From: Lithodes maja
Lineage: Eukaryota; Arthropoda; Malacostraca; Decapoda; Lithodidae
Direction: 5' to 3'
Assembly (NCBI GenBank): GCA_037953745.1
Contig: JBAKBP010004305.1
Span: forward strand, 1-64,000
DNA length: 64,000 nucleotides
Under the pieces are notes generated by a model. It made no database searches. It saw nothing but the letters and a program-made list of their open reading frames with translations, and was not told the DNA's origin. Position numbers and translations under genes: made by a program. Of this stretch, positions 9,325-19,664 are shown piece after piece (position 1 is the first letter of the stretch; the number at the start of each line of letters is the position of its first letter).

Positions 9325-10905
9325 GGGGTAGAATGTAGAGTTCGGGTGTACCGCCAGCCTTGTTTACACTACGCGGAGCGGCGGCGGATGCTGCCCATCA
9401 TGTTCCCGTCTATTTGACAGCTTTTGGATACAATAATAGGTTGAGGGGGGTCACCCCCCCATGACATATTGTCATCATCATATATATTGCCAGCAGGAGG
9501 CAAATAACCGAAAAAAACGCCTTCAAAATAGACGCGAACTACAGGCTGGTTCACACATAGCCGAGTCGGTGTGCGAGTCCAACACGAGTGATGAAATTTT
9601 GCTATTCAGCAATGACTCGTCGATACTCAACACTCGTATAGACTCGTGCTACGCTCGTGTATACTCGACACACTCGTGGGTACTCGCCATGGGGTCCAAA
9701 AATGTCATGCATGCATGAAATTTTTGGGTCCCGTGGCGAGTACCCATGAGTGTGGCCTAAATACGTGTAGACTCGTGTACATACGTGTTAACTCGTGTTT
9801 GACTCTGCTAACTCTTCGTTATTCGTGTTAATTCGTGTTGACTCGTGTAAACCCGTGTAACACTCTTTGGTGATTCGTCGCTTTTCGTCATCATTTCGAC
9901 GTTGACGAAGCAACACGTGTCTACACGCAACAACACATATGTAACACACATGCAACACGTATCAACAAGAGTAGAAAGCATGAATGTGAGTGCCAAAATT
10001 TGGTGCCCCCATTATGCCAGAGTTTACATGATTCAAACACAAGTGAAAACACGAGTAAACAAGAGTAAACACGATCCACTGAGAAAAAAACACGAGTGTA
10101 ACACGAAAAAGCAAGTGTCATTTGAAATACCGTTATTTCAAAAATGTAGGAAGAATCAACAAGAGTTTACACGGATGTAACACGAGTCAATACGTGTGCA
10201 ACAGAGATCCAACGAGAGTCAACGCGTTGTCTTTCGTGCTGATCCGTATAAAAATCGTGTTGATCCGTGTAACAATCGCGTTGACTCGTCCATACTCTTT
10301 GTTTACGTGCCCTGGAATGTGGCCATTATTTTTCAAATTTTTGACACTCGTGTTGGGTTCGTGTTACACTCGTTTTGACTCTCAGTTACTCGTACAGACT
10401 CTTGCATGAACACGTGTTGACTCGTATTGAATCGAGTTAACTCGTGTTACACTCTCCTTGACTCGGGAACAATTGCTACTCGCGGCCGACTCAGCCTCCA
10501 GCGACGGCGATAATCGACGAGTGTGACTCGTGTTGGACTCGCGCACCGACTCGGCTATGTGTGAACCAGCCTTTAACCATGGTGATCGACATATGTAAAC
10601 ATTATGGCGGCGGTGTCGGCGTCGGACACTTGCGATAATGTTCCCGTCTATTTTGAATGCCATTGGATACAATAATATGTTGAGGGGGGGCTTTGCCCCC
10701 ATGACGTGTTGTCATCATCATATATATTGCCAGTAGGGGGCAAACAACCAAAAAAATTGCCGCAAAGCCCTCCCCTCAACATATTATTGTATCCAATGGC
10801 AGTCAAAATAGACGGGAACATGATGGCAAGCTTCCGTTGCCGCTCTGCGCAGTGTAAACAATGGTGGCGATACGCCCGAACTCTACATTCTACCTGGCTA
10901 GGCCT
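9325..10905. repeat. Foldback (large inverted-repeat) element, split by an inserted transposon
   Basis: The arms at ~9325-9535 and ~10700-10905 are inverted copies of each other. Shared blocks include TGTAGAGTTCGGG, GTTTACACT, ATGTTCCCGTCTATTT, GGATACAATAATA, TTGAGGGG and CATCATCATATATATTGCC. Related pieces occur at 13160-13300, 13690-13800, 21900-21960 and 22524-22870. No transposase is present. A smaller hairpin sits in the right half: arms at ~10637-10700 and ~10763-10822. Confidence 0.7.
9543..10572. mobile_element. 1.03-kb non-autonomous DNA transposon with terminal inverted repeats and ACTCGTGT arrays
   Basis: The ends are inverted repeats of about 45 bp: AGGCTGGTTCACACATAGCC at 9543 and its complement ending at 10572. 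The interior is packed with ACTCGTGT-like motifs about every 10 bp, first mostly on the plus strand (9600-9860), then inverted (9900-10180), then plus again (10190-10480). A long hairpin lies at about 9676-9746. No protein-coding gene is seen. The ends resemble PIF/Harbinger-type termini (GG..GTTCACAC), but the target duplication is unclear (CTA/TTA-like), so superfamily is uncertain. A relative starts near 62245. Confidence 0.72.
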
Positions 10906-12140
10906 ATATTATAGGCTACAATAAATAAGTAGGCTAGGCTATTTTTTCTATAGGCTATGCCTAGTCTAATATTACAATTTAAGGTAGCATTCAAGTTGAC
11001 TACAGCAGGACTTACCCTTGACCAGGTATAGGCTATCCTAGTGTTTAATAGGCCTATACCCCTTTGAAAGGACATTAGCCTAGCCTAACCTAACAACCTT
11101 ACCTAACCTATTATAGTAGGCTATTATGGGTGGGGGCTGCTGCCCCCACACCCCAATTTTTGGTGTATTTGTCTATTTTGTCTGTGAAGTGGGAATTTTT
11201 TCAATTTGTCGATAACGAAAATCCTCCATGCGGACTATAGCTTATGGAGAAAAATATGGCGAATCTATTGTTGCCTATTATCTCTAATAAATTGTTTCTC
11301 ATAATGCTGCAGTAGTGTCGTTTAAAATACCAACCATTTAATTATGTGCCTTTAAAAATGACCTAAATTAGGCTATAGGCTACTGGAAGATTAGAAGAAT
11401 CTTTAAGAAAGACTAGGTTAGGGTTATTGTCGTACCAAAGCTAGATTATAGCCTAAATATAAAAGGAAGTGAATAAAATTAAATATGCCGAAAAAAATCG
11501 ACGTCATAATAGACGCGAAGTTAACCGCGACGATCGCCCTATGTAAACATGACGATTGTACACCCGGTAACTACATCCATCCCATTAAAAGTTACTGTGG
11601 GACACAAAATATGTTGAGGGGGTCTCTGTGGCTCTGCCCCCCCACGTCGGCCTGTCACGTATTATGATGTACGGTAAGTCATCATCATCTGTGCTAATTC
11701 ATAGGATCCCCAATTAAGGACAAAGTCAATCAACATACGAAATAAGCTCCCAAATTACAATAACATAGCGGCCCGCCGTTTATGGGCGACTTTTTACACG
11801 TCATTTTAAATGTTACTTTCCTGCCCTGGTCTAGGCCTAATAGATTTTTCCAAAGAATCAAACTTAAATTAAAAGAAAGTAGCCTAGCCTACAGTTTATA
11901 GGAAGGCTATTCCAACATGCATTTCAGAACTTAGGCTAGCCTAGGCCTAGGCTATATGAAAATTTGTGGGTGGTCTGCCAAAAAAGAATCACTAGGCCTA
12001 TTAGGCTATGGGTAGGCTAGTATGGGGTGCATTTTGCAAATTTTCTGAACTCTTAGGCCTAGGCTAGGCTAAATTAAAACTCACAAAATCTGAGTAAAAC
12101 CAGCACTAGAATTTTGTCTTGTCTTGTCTTGGGGCAACCT
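10906..12140. other. Intergenic, rich in TAGGCCTA / AGCCTAGGCT palindromes
   Basis: No gene is visible. The stretch has many short motifs such as TAGGCTAGGCTA and CTAGGCCTAGGC, and a CCTAACCTAACAACC run near 11090 that is reminiscent of arthropod TTAGG telomere units but too short to be an array. A foldback-related piece (GACGCGAAGTTAACCGCG ... ATGTTGAGGGGG) lies at about 11505-11660. Confidence 0.6.
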
Positions 12141-12173
12141 CAGGCAAATACTCGCCCACTCCGGCCCTACCGT

Positions 12174-13166
12174 AGTCGCGGAGATCCTATGTCACAATTA
12201 AATTAGTTTATAGTTAAGGTTAAAATTCACCACTGTGTCACTTTCATTCTAGGTCATTCGTAGAACCGTAACACTGTAAAGGCAACAACCCAATAGCAGG
12301 TCATCAGGTGGTGAACCAGATACCTACAAACCACGGTACTAGGGCCAGAGCAATGTCTTGAAGCGAGGTGCCCTTATCAACCTACCCCAGACAATCCAGT
12401 AGGAGCTGTCGGAAGGAATCCATCTTTGAAGACAGAAAGGGACGCCCATCCACATGCTCAGTGACGGGACGAGGCGAGGCTTAGGAGGCATATGTAGGAC
12501 GACCAGATGTAGGATGTGGAGGGGAAGAGGTACTGTACGACGATACATGGGATGCGGAGACTGCGGAGGGAAGAGCTTGTCAAAGTCATACGGTTCCTCA
12601 GGACCTCAACAATAACCGGGGGACGGCCGGTGCGGGCAATGGTCGATCGCCGTAGTTAATATAAGTTCGCGGTCGCGGAGATCCTATGTCACAATTAAAT
12701 TAGTTTATAGTTAAGGTTAAAATTCACCACCGTGTCACTTTCATTCTAGGTCATTCGTAGAACCGTAACACTGTAAAGGCAACAACCCAATAGCAGGTCA
12801 TCAGGTGGTGAACCAGAGACCTACAAACCACGGTACTCGGGCCAGAGCAATGTCTTGAAGCGAGGTGCCCTTATCAACCAACCCCAGATAATCCAGTAGG
12901 AGCTGTCGGAAGGAATCCATCTTTGAAGCCAGAAAGGGACGCCCATCCACATGCTCAGTGACGGGACGAGGCTAGGCTTAGGAGGCATATGTAGAACGAC
13001 CAGATGTAGGATGTGGAGGGGAAGGGGTACCGTACGGCGATACATGGGATGCGGAGACAGCGGAGGGAAGAGCTCGTCAAAGTCATACGGTTCCTCAGGA
13101 CCTCAACAATAACCGGGGGACGGCCGGTGCGGGCAATGATCGATCGCCGTAGTTAATATAAGTTCG
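12174..13166. repeat. 496-bp tandem duplication
   Basis: Two head-to-tail copies (about 12174-12669 and 12670-13166) differ by scattered substitutions. Each begins GTCGCGGAGATCCTATGTC and ends TTAATATAAGTTCGCG. The short reading frames inside are equally preserved in both only because the copies are recent, and I recognise no protein. The right end joins foldback sequence (TCTATTTTGAC), so the duplicated unit may belong to a larger mobile element. Confidence 0.8.
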
Positions 13167-13800
13167 CGTCTATTTTGACGGCGATTTTTGTTGTAGTTAG
13201 GCTAGGCCTAGGCTATTTGCCCCTTGCTGGCAATATATATGATGATGACAATATGTCATGGGGGGCGATTGACCCCCTCAACATATTATTGTATCCAACG
13301 ATCTCTAACCTCTGTATCTCAAAAAGGACTAGAGCAAATTGGCTGTAAATTTCCACATCTAGGCTATTCCTTGACAGATTTGCTCCCTCCAATTAATATT
13401 TATTAGCATAAATTCAGCCTAGTTTAGCCTATAAAACAAAAACTAACATTTGTTTAGCCTAGGCCTACATATAAAAAGAAAAAACCCACTCGTACTGCAA
13501 TTATAAGCATAAATATGAGTATCTAAGTTACAAAGCAAATGTTTTTGTATAGCCTAAAATAAACCATAAAATTGTCATCTTTCAACTGTTGAGGTCATAA
13601 ATATAAAAAAATCTAATACATTAGGAAAAAATGCATTAAAGAGTTGTGTTAGCGGGTCTATCGTTCCCTTTATTTACGTAGTCGCACGCTCGCAGTTACA
13701 TTCGCGTCTAATTTGACTGGTTATTTGCCCCTGATGGTGATATAGATGATGATGACAATAAGTCATAGGGGGATAAAGCCCCTTCAACCCATTATTGTAT
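13167..13800. repeat. Foldback fragments and a partial MITE
   Basis: Segments 13160-13300 and 13690-13800 carry the foldback signatures (TTGCTGGCAATATATATGAT, CAACATATTATTGTATCCAA). Between them, 13298-13395 matches part of the MITE at 62587 (CTAACCTCTGTA, GGCTGTAAATTTCCACATCT). No gene is seen. Confidence 0.6.
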
Positions 13801-13869
13801 CTCACGGCCAGGCGTTGGGTAAATTGTTTTGTTACCGGCCGGCGGATTGATGGTGGCTTTACCAAGTTT

Positions 13870-14440
13870 ACCCCAGCAGTTAAATTAGAAGCGAATGTAG
13901 GCCTAACTGCGAGCGTGCGACTAGGCTATATAAACAAAGCTTTGGTATGCCCACAACTACAACTCTTACCAAAACTGCAATTAGCCTATTTTTGTTTTGT
14001 TTTTTCAGTCTAGGCTAAATTGGTGAGGCTAGGCTAAATTATTTAGCTGCAATTAGCCTAGCCTATTTTTTTTTTGTTCTTTCAGTCTAGGCTAAATTAT
14101 GGTAGGCTAGGTTAAATTCTTTAACATGTGTACTATTGTGTAGGCCTGTGCTTTCCAATAGAAGTAAAAATATGTAGCCTAGCCTAATGCAATTTTACTA
14201 AAACCCAAGCCTACCTGAATATAGCCCTATGCAGAGCTCAAAAGCAAAAAAAAAAAAAAAATATGTTGAGCAGTGAAATAAAATTAAGCTAGGCCTAGGC
14301 CTGGTTTCTCATAGGCCTAATACCTAATGAAGTATACTATAGCCTAACCTAATTTAAGTTATTTCACAAAATACTAATAGGCCTACCCAGCCCTCCTCAT
14401 GCATTATTTTCCATTGTAAAATAAGTTTGTGATACATCTA
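13870..14440. other. Intergenic, TAGGCC-rich
   Basis: No gene is seen. The stretch consists of TAGGCTAAATT-type and AGGCCTAGGCC-type motifs, poly(A) near 14252, and AT-rich filler. Confidence 0.5.
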
Positions 14441-14469
14441 CGAAAGATTATTCAACATGGAATTTGAAT

Positions 14470-15370
14470 GGAATAGAGAAGCTTAGCAACGAAAAGCCAA
14501 TACTCCCCCCTCCCTGTGATTGTGCCACCTTTTGTAAGCAGTGCAATAACTTAATGAAGGACAGAAAAGCTGCAGGATGCTCTGGCATTCTAGCCGAGAT
14601 GATTAAGGCCTCAGGTGAGAAAGGAGTAGGTGTGTTCAATGAGCTAATTAACTTCATCATCAGAGAGGAAGTAATCTCTGATGAATGGCACAAAAGTACA
14701 TTATATACTGTATACGAGCAAAGGGGACTCATTGGATAGGGAAAATTATAGGGGCCTGAAAATACTTGATCAAGTCATGAAGGTCTGTGAGAAAGTCTTT
14801 GAAGGTATGATATTGACGATATGCAGTTTGGTTTCATGCTAGAACACGGCACAATCCAAGTCATGAAGGTATTTGTGTGATAATGAAGATGTATGAGGAC
14901 TCACAAACGGCAGTGAGGGTGAAAGATGTACCGGTACTGAGTGATGAGTTTTCAGTTCGCGTCGGAGTCCACCACGGCTCTGTGTTAATGAAGCCCTTTC
15001 CTCTTTTTTGTTTATGGTTCTGGAGGCACTATCTGGTGATTTCAGCGTTGGGCTCCTGAGAACTACTATAAGGGTCCTGAAAATGCTTGACTAAGTCATG
15101 AAGGTCTGTGAGAGAGTCTTAGAAGGTATGATAAGGGAAAGATACTGTATGTACTTAAAAGATAGGGATCTGATGTTGTGTTTGCAGACCGGGAGAAGGC
15201 CTTTGATAAGGTGGCCAGAGAAGTTGTGCAGTAGGCTAGGAGAAAACTTGGCATTGAGGAGTGGCTGGTCCATGTGATAATGAAGATGTACGAGGACTCA
15301 CGAACGGTAGTGAGGGTGAAAGGTGTACAGCTGAGTGAGGGACATATACAGTACTTCTTGTTGAGGATAT
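14470..15370 (+). pseudogene. Fragments of a second RTE-like LINE lineage
   Basis: Translation shows RT pieces: KDRKAAGCSGILAEMIKASG near 14560, then FNELINFIIREEVISDEW, QFGF near 14825, MKMYEDSQTAVRVKD near 14885 and FSVRVGVHHGSV near 14950. A repeat of part of the RT (EKAFDKVA near 15190, then VRVKGVQLSEG) follows. All are broken by stops and deletions. The motif set differs from the RTE copies at 4.8-9.3 and 55.5 kb, so this is a separate family. More pieces lie at 15700-15912 and 16565-16690. Confidence 0.78.
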
Positions 15371-15590
15371 AGGGTAGTGAAGCTGTGAAGCTTATGTCAC
15401 CCTATCCGGGCGGAAAGGACCCCAGGGTGGAGAGGTTTCATAGGGAGGACGGGGACATCGTAGATTTCAGGGGAGGGCACCCATGCCCCGCAGTCGACGG
15501 AGACGCCCCGCCAACCTCAGGAACTTCTTCGTTAGCAGGAGGACCTTGGATTGACATATACAGTACGGTACTAGATATTTGGTAAGGGTT
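15371..15590. other. Unassigned GC-rich stretch
   Basis: A locally GC-rich segment (CACCCTATCCGGGCGG ... GCAGTCGACGGAGACGCC) sits between LINE fragments. It has no recognisable product and may be a LINE untranslated region. Confidence 0.3.
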
Positions 15591-15705
15591 AGCTTTATAT
15601 CCCATGTACTGGTTACTAGGGACATATACTAGGTGTTAGGTGGAGGTTAGTTTTGTATCCAAAGTACTGGGTACTAGGGACATATACTAGGTGTTACGTG
15701 AGGGT
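15591..15705 (+). repeat. Minisatellite, ~58-bp unit (left block)
   Basis: Two units built on GGGACATATACTAGGTGTTA and TTGTATCC.A.GTACTGGGTA. The same unit recurs at 16685-16925. Confidence 0.65.
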
Positions 15706-15934
15706 ACTGAGTGATGAGTTTTCAGTTTGCGTCGGAGTCCAACAGGGAAGTATGTTAATTAAGCCCTCTCCTCTTTTTTATGGTTCTGGAGGCACTATCT
15801 AGTGATTTCAGAGTTAGGCTCCCCTTGCAACTGCTATAAGAGGCCTGAAAATGCTTGGCCAAGTCATGAAGGTCTGTGAGTGTGAGAGAGTCTTTGAAGG
15901 TATGATAACTTCATAGTCAGGCAGCTGCAGGAAA
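15706..15934 (+). pseudogene. LINE fragment continuing the second RTE-like lineage
   Basis: The sequence again encodes FSVCVGVQQGSMLIK-like RT palm sequence near 15720-15760, followed by the CCTGAAAATGCTTGGCCAAG stretch seen at 14755 and 15075. It is interrupted at about 15935 by a MITE and resumes at 16565. Confidence 0.65.
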
Positions 15935-15937
15935 GAT

Positions 15938-16563
15938 ATCTAAGAGGTGTTTTTCCGGTCCCGTCTCAAGACCACCGTCGCAAGATCTACCCGAAAAACT
16001 GTTTTTCTGGTCCCGTCGCAAGCCCACCTTTAGCAAGCGAGACACCAATATTCTCTTGCGACGGCAAGAGAGCTCCGGAGCTGGGTTGACGGCAAGCTGA
16101 AACATCTCACTCAACTTACTGTTTCTCCATTCTAATTTATTTCGGCATATTTGTTTATCCAAACATTATGTTATAATTTACTTGCCTATTATTAGGAAGT
16201 AGAGTAATAAGAGCCCACAGTAACGTATATCCAATTGTTGATAATAAATTAATGTGGGACAGTACGCTTGGTCAAATTTTGTCCACGAAACAACAACAAA
16301 CCCCTGCTTTGACTAGGCCTAGGCTATGCTATTTACCGATTGTTTTTTCATATCAGAATTGCATTTATATAACCCTTATGATAATTAAATTGGCGGTGAA
16401 TGTTATTCCGATGAAATGGAAGTTGTATAGCCTAGCCTATATATTTGTAAGATGTGTGCTGGCTTGGTGCAATCCTGTGTTGTTTTTCCTGTCCTGTGAT
16501 GATCTTGCGACGGCTCGGTTGAGACGGTGGTCTTGCGACGGGCCCGGAAAATCACGTCTCTAC
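15938..16563. mobile_element. 0.63-kb MITE with long inverted termini
   Basis: The left end (AAGAGGTGTTTTTCCGGTCC, then GTCTCAAGACCACCGTC and GCAAGATC) is matched in inverse at the right end (GATCTTGCGACGG ... GGAAAATCACGTCTCTAC). It splits a LINE fragment that resumes with GAAGTTGTGCAGTAGGCTAG at 16572. No transposase. The exact target duplication is unresolved. Confidence 0.7.
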
Positions 16564-16684
16564 TGAAAGTAAGAAGTTGTGCAGTAGGCTAGGAGAAAAT
16601 TTGGCGTAGAGGAGTGGCTGGTGCGTGTGATAATGAAGATGTATGAAGACTCACGAACGGTAGTGAGGGTGAAAGGTGTACTGA

Positions 16685-16925
16685 GTGAGGGACATATGCT
16701 AGGTGAAGGTTAGTTTTGTATCCCACATACTGGGTACTAGGGACATATACTAGGTGTTATGTAAGGGTTAGTATTGTATCCCAAATACTAGGTACTAGGG
16801 ACATATACTAGGTGTTACGTGAGGGTTAGCTTGGTATCCCACGTACTGGGTACTAGGGACATATACTAGGTGTTACGTGAGGGTTAGTTTTGTATCCAAC
16901 GTACTGGGTCTAGGGGGTGGCAGCC
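16685..16925 (+). repeat. Minisatellite, ~58-bp unit (right block)
   Basis: About four imperfect copies of GGGACATATACTAGGTGTTA...GAGGGTTAGTTTTGTATCC. It is the same family as 15591-15705; the MITE and a LINE piece lie between them. Confidence 0.7.
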
Positions 16926-17179
16926 TCTACTCATAATACTAGGATAGGTTAGGTAAGGTTGTTAGGTTAGGCTAATGGGGATGGATGTAGTTTCCGAGTG
17001 TACGGTCGTCATGTTTACATTTGTCGATCGCCGTTGTTAACCTGCCCTTCCCTACCTATCATGTGTTGATTGGTTGTCCATCTTGATCTAATTCTTCAGG
17101 CCAGCCCTATTAGACTGTACAGGGTGTCAATCCACAAAATGTGAATTGTGTTATCATTATGGTTTATTATTTTGTTATC

Positions 17180-17387
17180 ATTATAGCGCGACGGAGCGGC
17201 GAGCGCCAAAGGCGCGAGCTCTAGGGGGGTCCGGGGGCATGCCCCCCCGAATTTTTTTGAGAATTTAGGTGTCTAAAACAGCATTTCCTGCAATCTAAAA
17301 ACAATCAAGATGGAAAATATGGAGACCAAAATTGTGTCAATTTACCTTTTTTTTTTTTTTTTTTTAATTAGGCCATAGGCTACTGTG

Positions 17388-17451
<64 letters not shown>

Positions 17452-17640
17452 CGCAATGGAGCGGCGAGCTTTAAAGAGGTCAGGGGGCATGCCCCCCAGG
17501 ATTTTTTTTTGAGAATTGAGGTGTCTAAAACAGCATTTCCTGCAATCTAAAAGCAATCAAGATGGAAAATATGGAGACCAAAATTGTGACAATTTAGGCC
17601 TTTTTTTTTTTTTAATTAGGCTTGGCCTAGGCAGCACTAG
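17180..17640. repeat. Interspersed repeat with internal (TA)n, two tandem copies
   Basis: Two copies share GGAGCGGCGAGC, GGGGGCATGCCCCCC, TGTCTAAAACAGCATTTCC and GATGGAAAATATGGAGACC. They are separated by a (TA)n run at about 17387-17449. A third start (GCGCAACGGAGCGGCGAGCG after (TA)n) lies at 19068. The copy at 17450-17490 reads GGCGAGCTTTAAAGAGGTCAG, which matches the flanks of the composite at 19103-20370 and acts as its empty site. Confidence 0.7.
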
Positions 17641-17689
17641 GCTAAGCCTATTCCAAAACTTAAGAATAGGCTTAGGCTAGGACCTAGGT

Positions 17690-17845
17690 TAGCCTAAGCT
17701 GACCGTTTTGGTGGGGTCAATACTCAAGGTATTAGTGAGATGGGTCTATAATTGGGCCTTGTAATTGGGGTTGGGTGTGACAGGGATCTGCCTTGTATGG
17801 GCCGATCGGCTTTTTGCAGACTCCCATTTTCTTATGTTCTTAGGC
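17690..17845 (+). mobile_element. CR1-like LINE 3' tail
   Basis: The stretch GAGATGGGTCTATAATTGGG ... GTATGGGCCGATCGGC ... CTCCCATTTTCTTATGTTC resembles the 3' untranslated end of CR1/L2-type LINEs that finish in TTATGTTCTTA. No coding part remains. Confidence 0.45.
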
Positions 17846-19020
17846 CTAGTCTATGTAGCCTAGTCTTTAAAAGAAAAAAATACAGGTAACAGGAATGTTA
17901 GGTTAAATAGGCCTAGGCTTGGCATAGTCTAGACTAAAATCCAAATGTACCGGTAGGTTACGAAACAAAATTTACGATAAAAATATATTAGGCTATACCT
18001 ATAGCCTAGGCTAGCCTAGGCCTATTCCCACAAGTAGGCTAGGCATCGTCATATCTGTAATCTAACCTCCAAGGCTAGGCCTAAATAACACTTACTTGGC
18101 TAGCCACTAGCTTAGGCTTAATTTCTTCTGCTGTCCACCTACACAATCAGAGTGCAAAACAGAAAATATCAAGTTCTGGATCATTTTTCTAAGTTTACAA
18201 GGATCAACTTGGTGCGGTCAGCGGGGTGCACAGCCCCCCGCTACATAACAGGGGGTCCGGGGGGCGTAGCCCCCCGGCCGCCGCCGAAATTTTGAGATGT
18301 GAAGGTAAATATACGCACAATACATGCTCAAAATTTATTAAAAGGAATGAATAATATTGTAAGTAAAAGGGATGTTCTGTATGTTTACTGATGTTTAATC
18401 AGGATACTAGGGGAGCTGGCTGCCTGTAGGCTACTTCAGTCTCAAAGAGATTCACTTCAGGTCCACTAATATAGGCATTGAAAACAGGTTTTTAAATTAT
18501 TCTTAGCAGTCCCTGTTTTAGTTTTGTAACTTTTGTCCAATAAAGATTTCATGTATATTTGTTGTTGCATTCCAAGAACTACTACATACCGGTACTTAAT
18601 TTATATCCTTTCATATGATACATGAGTTACTAGGCCTATAGAGTACTGGTTAAAATACATACTGGTACCAAGTTTCAAGAATAAACTTTGATTAGAACAT
18701 TTGTTTGTCTATTATTTTCCCTGGGCCGAGTAAAAAATACCTGGGTAGGCTATTCCCATCTCGGGTTAAGTCCTAACCTAACCCTAATATAATATAATAT
18801 ACCAGTATAATAAGTTATGTCATAACTTAACATTACCTGGGAAAGAGAGGGCAGGGACCCTGGGTGACCCATAGCATGATAGCGCATTTTAAGACTGTTA
18901 TTTCTCAGTAAATACTGGTTTCCGACATTCAATTAAACATCCTACAAGTTCTAACCAGTCCCCTGAACAATTTTTAATAGGTTACTTGAGGATATTTTAA
19001 CGGGACCATAGGTAAACATT
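17846..19020. other. Intergenic, no gene seen
   Basis: It contains TAGGCCTA palindromes (17890-18130), a GC-rich inverted stretch near 18205-18290 (GCGGGGTGCACAGCCCCCCGC, then GGGGGGCGTAGCCCCCC), and AT-rich filler. Confidence 0.5.
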
Positions 19021-19024
19021 TATC

Positions 19025-19028
<4 letters not shown>

Positions 19029-19067
<39 letters not shown>
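19029..19067. repeat. (TA)n microsatellite
   Basis: About 38 bp of alternating TA, directly before a GCGCAACGGAGCGG repeat start. Confidence 0.9.
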
Positions 19068-19068
<1 letters not shown>

Positions 19069-19102
19069 CGCAACGGAGCGGCGAGCGCCAAAGGCGCGTG
19101 CT

Positions 19103-19613
19103 TTAACCTGGGAACTGCGGGGAGACTCTTAACCTCTGAAGTGCGCACGGGGGTAAATGAAAACGTCCCCCTGTGCTGACGTATTTGAGGTTTTTCGTCA
19201 CTAAAATATTCATTGTACCATTAATAGCATTAATAATTATCCATATGCGCCTATTATGGGTTGATTATAAAGGTATTAACCTGAAACAACAATAAAACGA
19301 GTGAAAACAGCGTTTGGATGGTCAAAATCGGAGATATAGCCCGCGAGTTGTATAATCTATGGGTGAGGCAAACTCCTTTCCCGCCAATTTCCCCCAAGGC
19401 CACTGAGACACAGTCGATCGATACTCTCTCTCTCTCTCTTGCACTCGATGGCCATCAGTGATGACAACACCCTGCTTGCAACTCGCTAATGTTAGCACGA
19501 AAATATACCTCAGAATAAGGGAATAATAGGGAAAATAGGTGATAACTGAGGAATAGGAGGAAAGTGGGGAAGGAGGGGAGGTAGAGGACTGAGATTTTGC
19601 ATGGCCCAGGGGC

Positions 19614-19664
<51 letters not shown>

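Noticed and set aside
11085..11115. Telomere-type CCTAA array
   Set aside because: Only a few imperfect units, mixed with TAGGC palindromes.
12339..13045. Two similar ~70-codon minus-strand genes
   Set aside because: They lie in the 496-bp tandem duplication. Similarity reflects recent duplication, and no motif or start signal supports coding.
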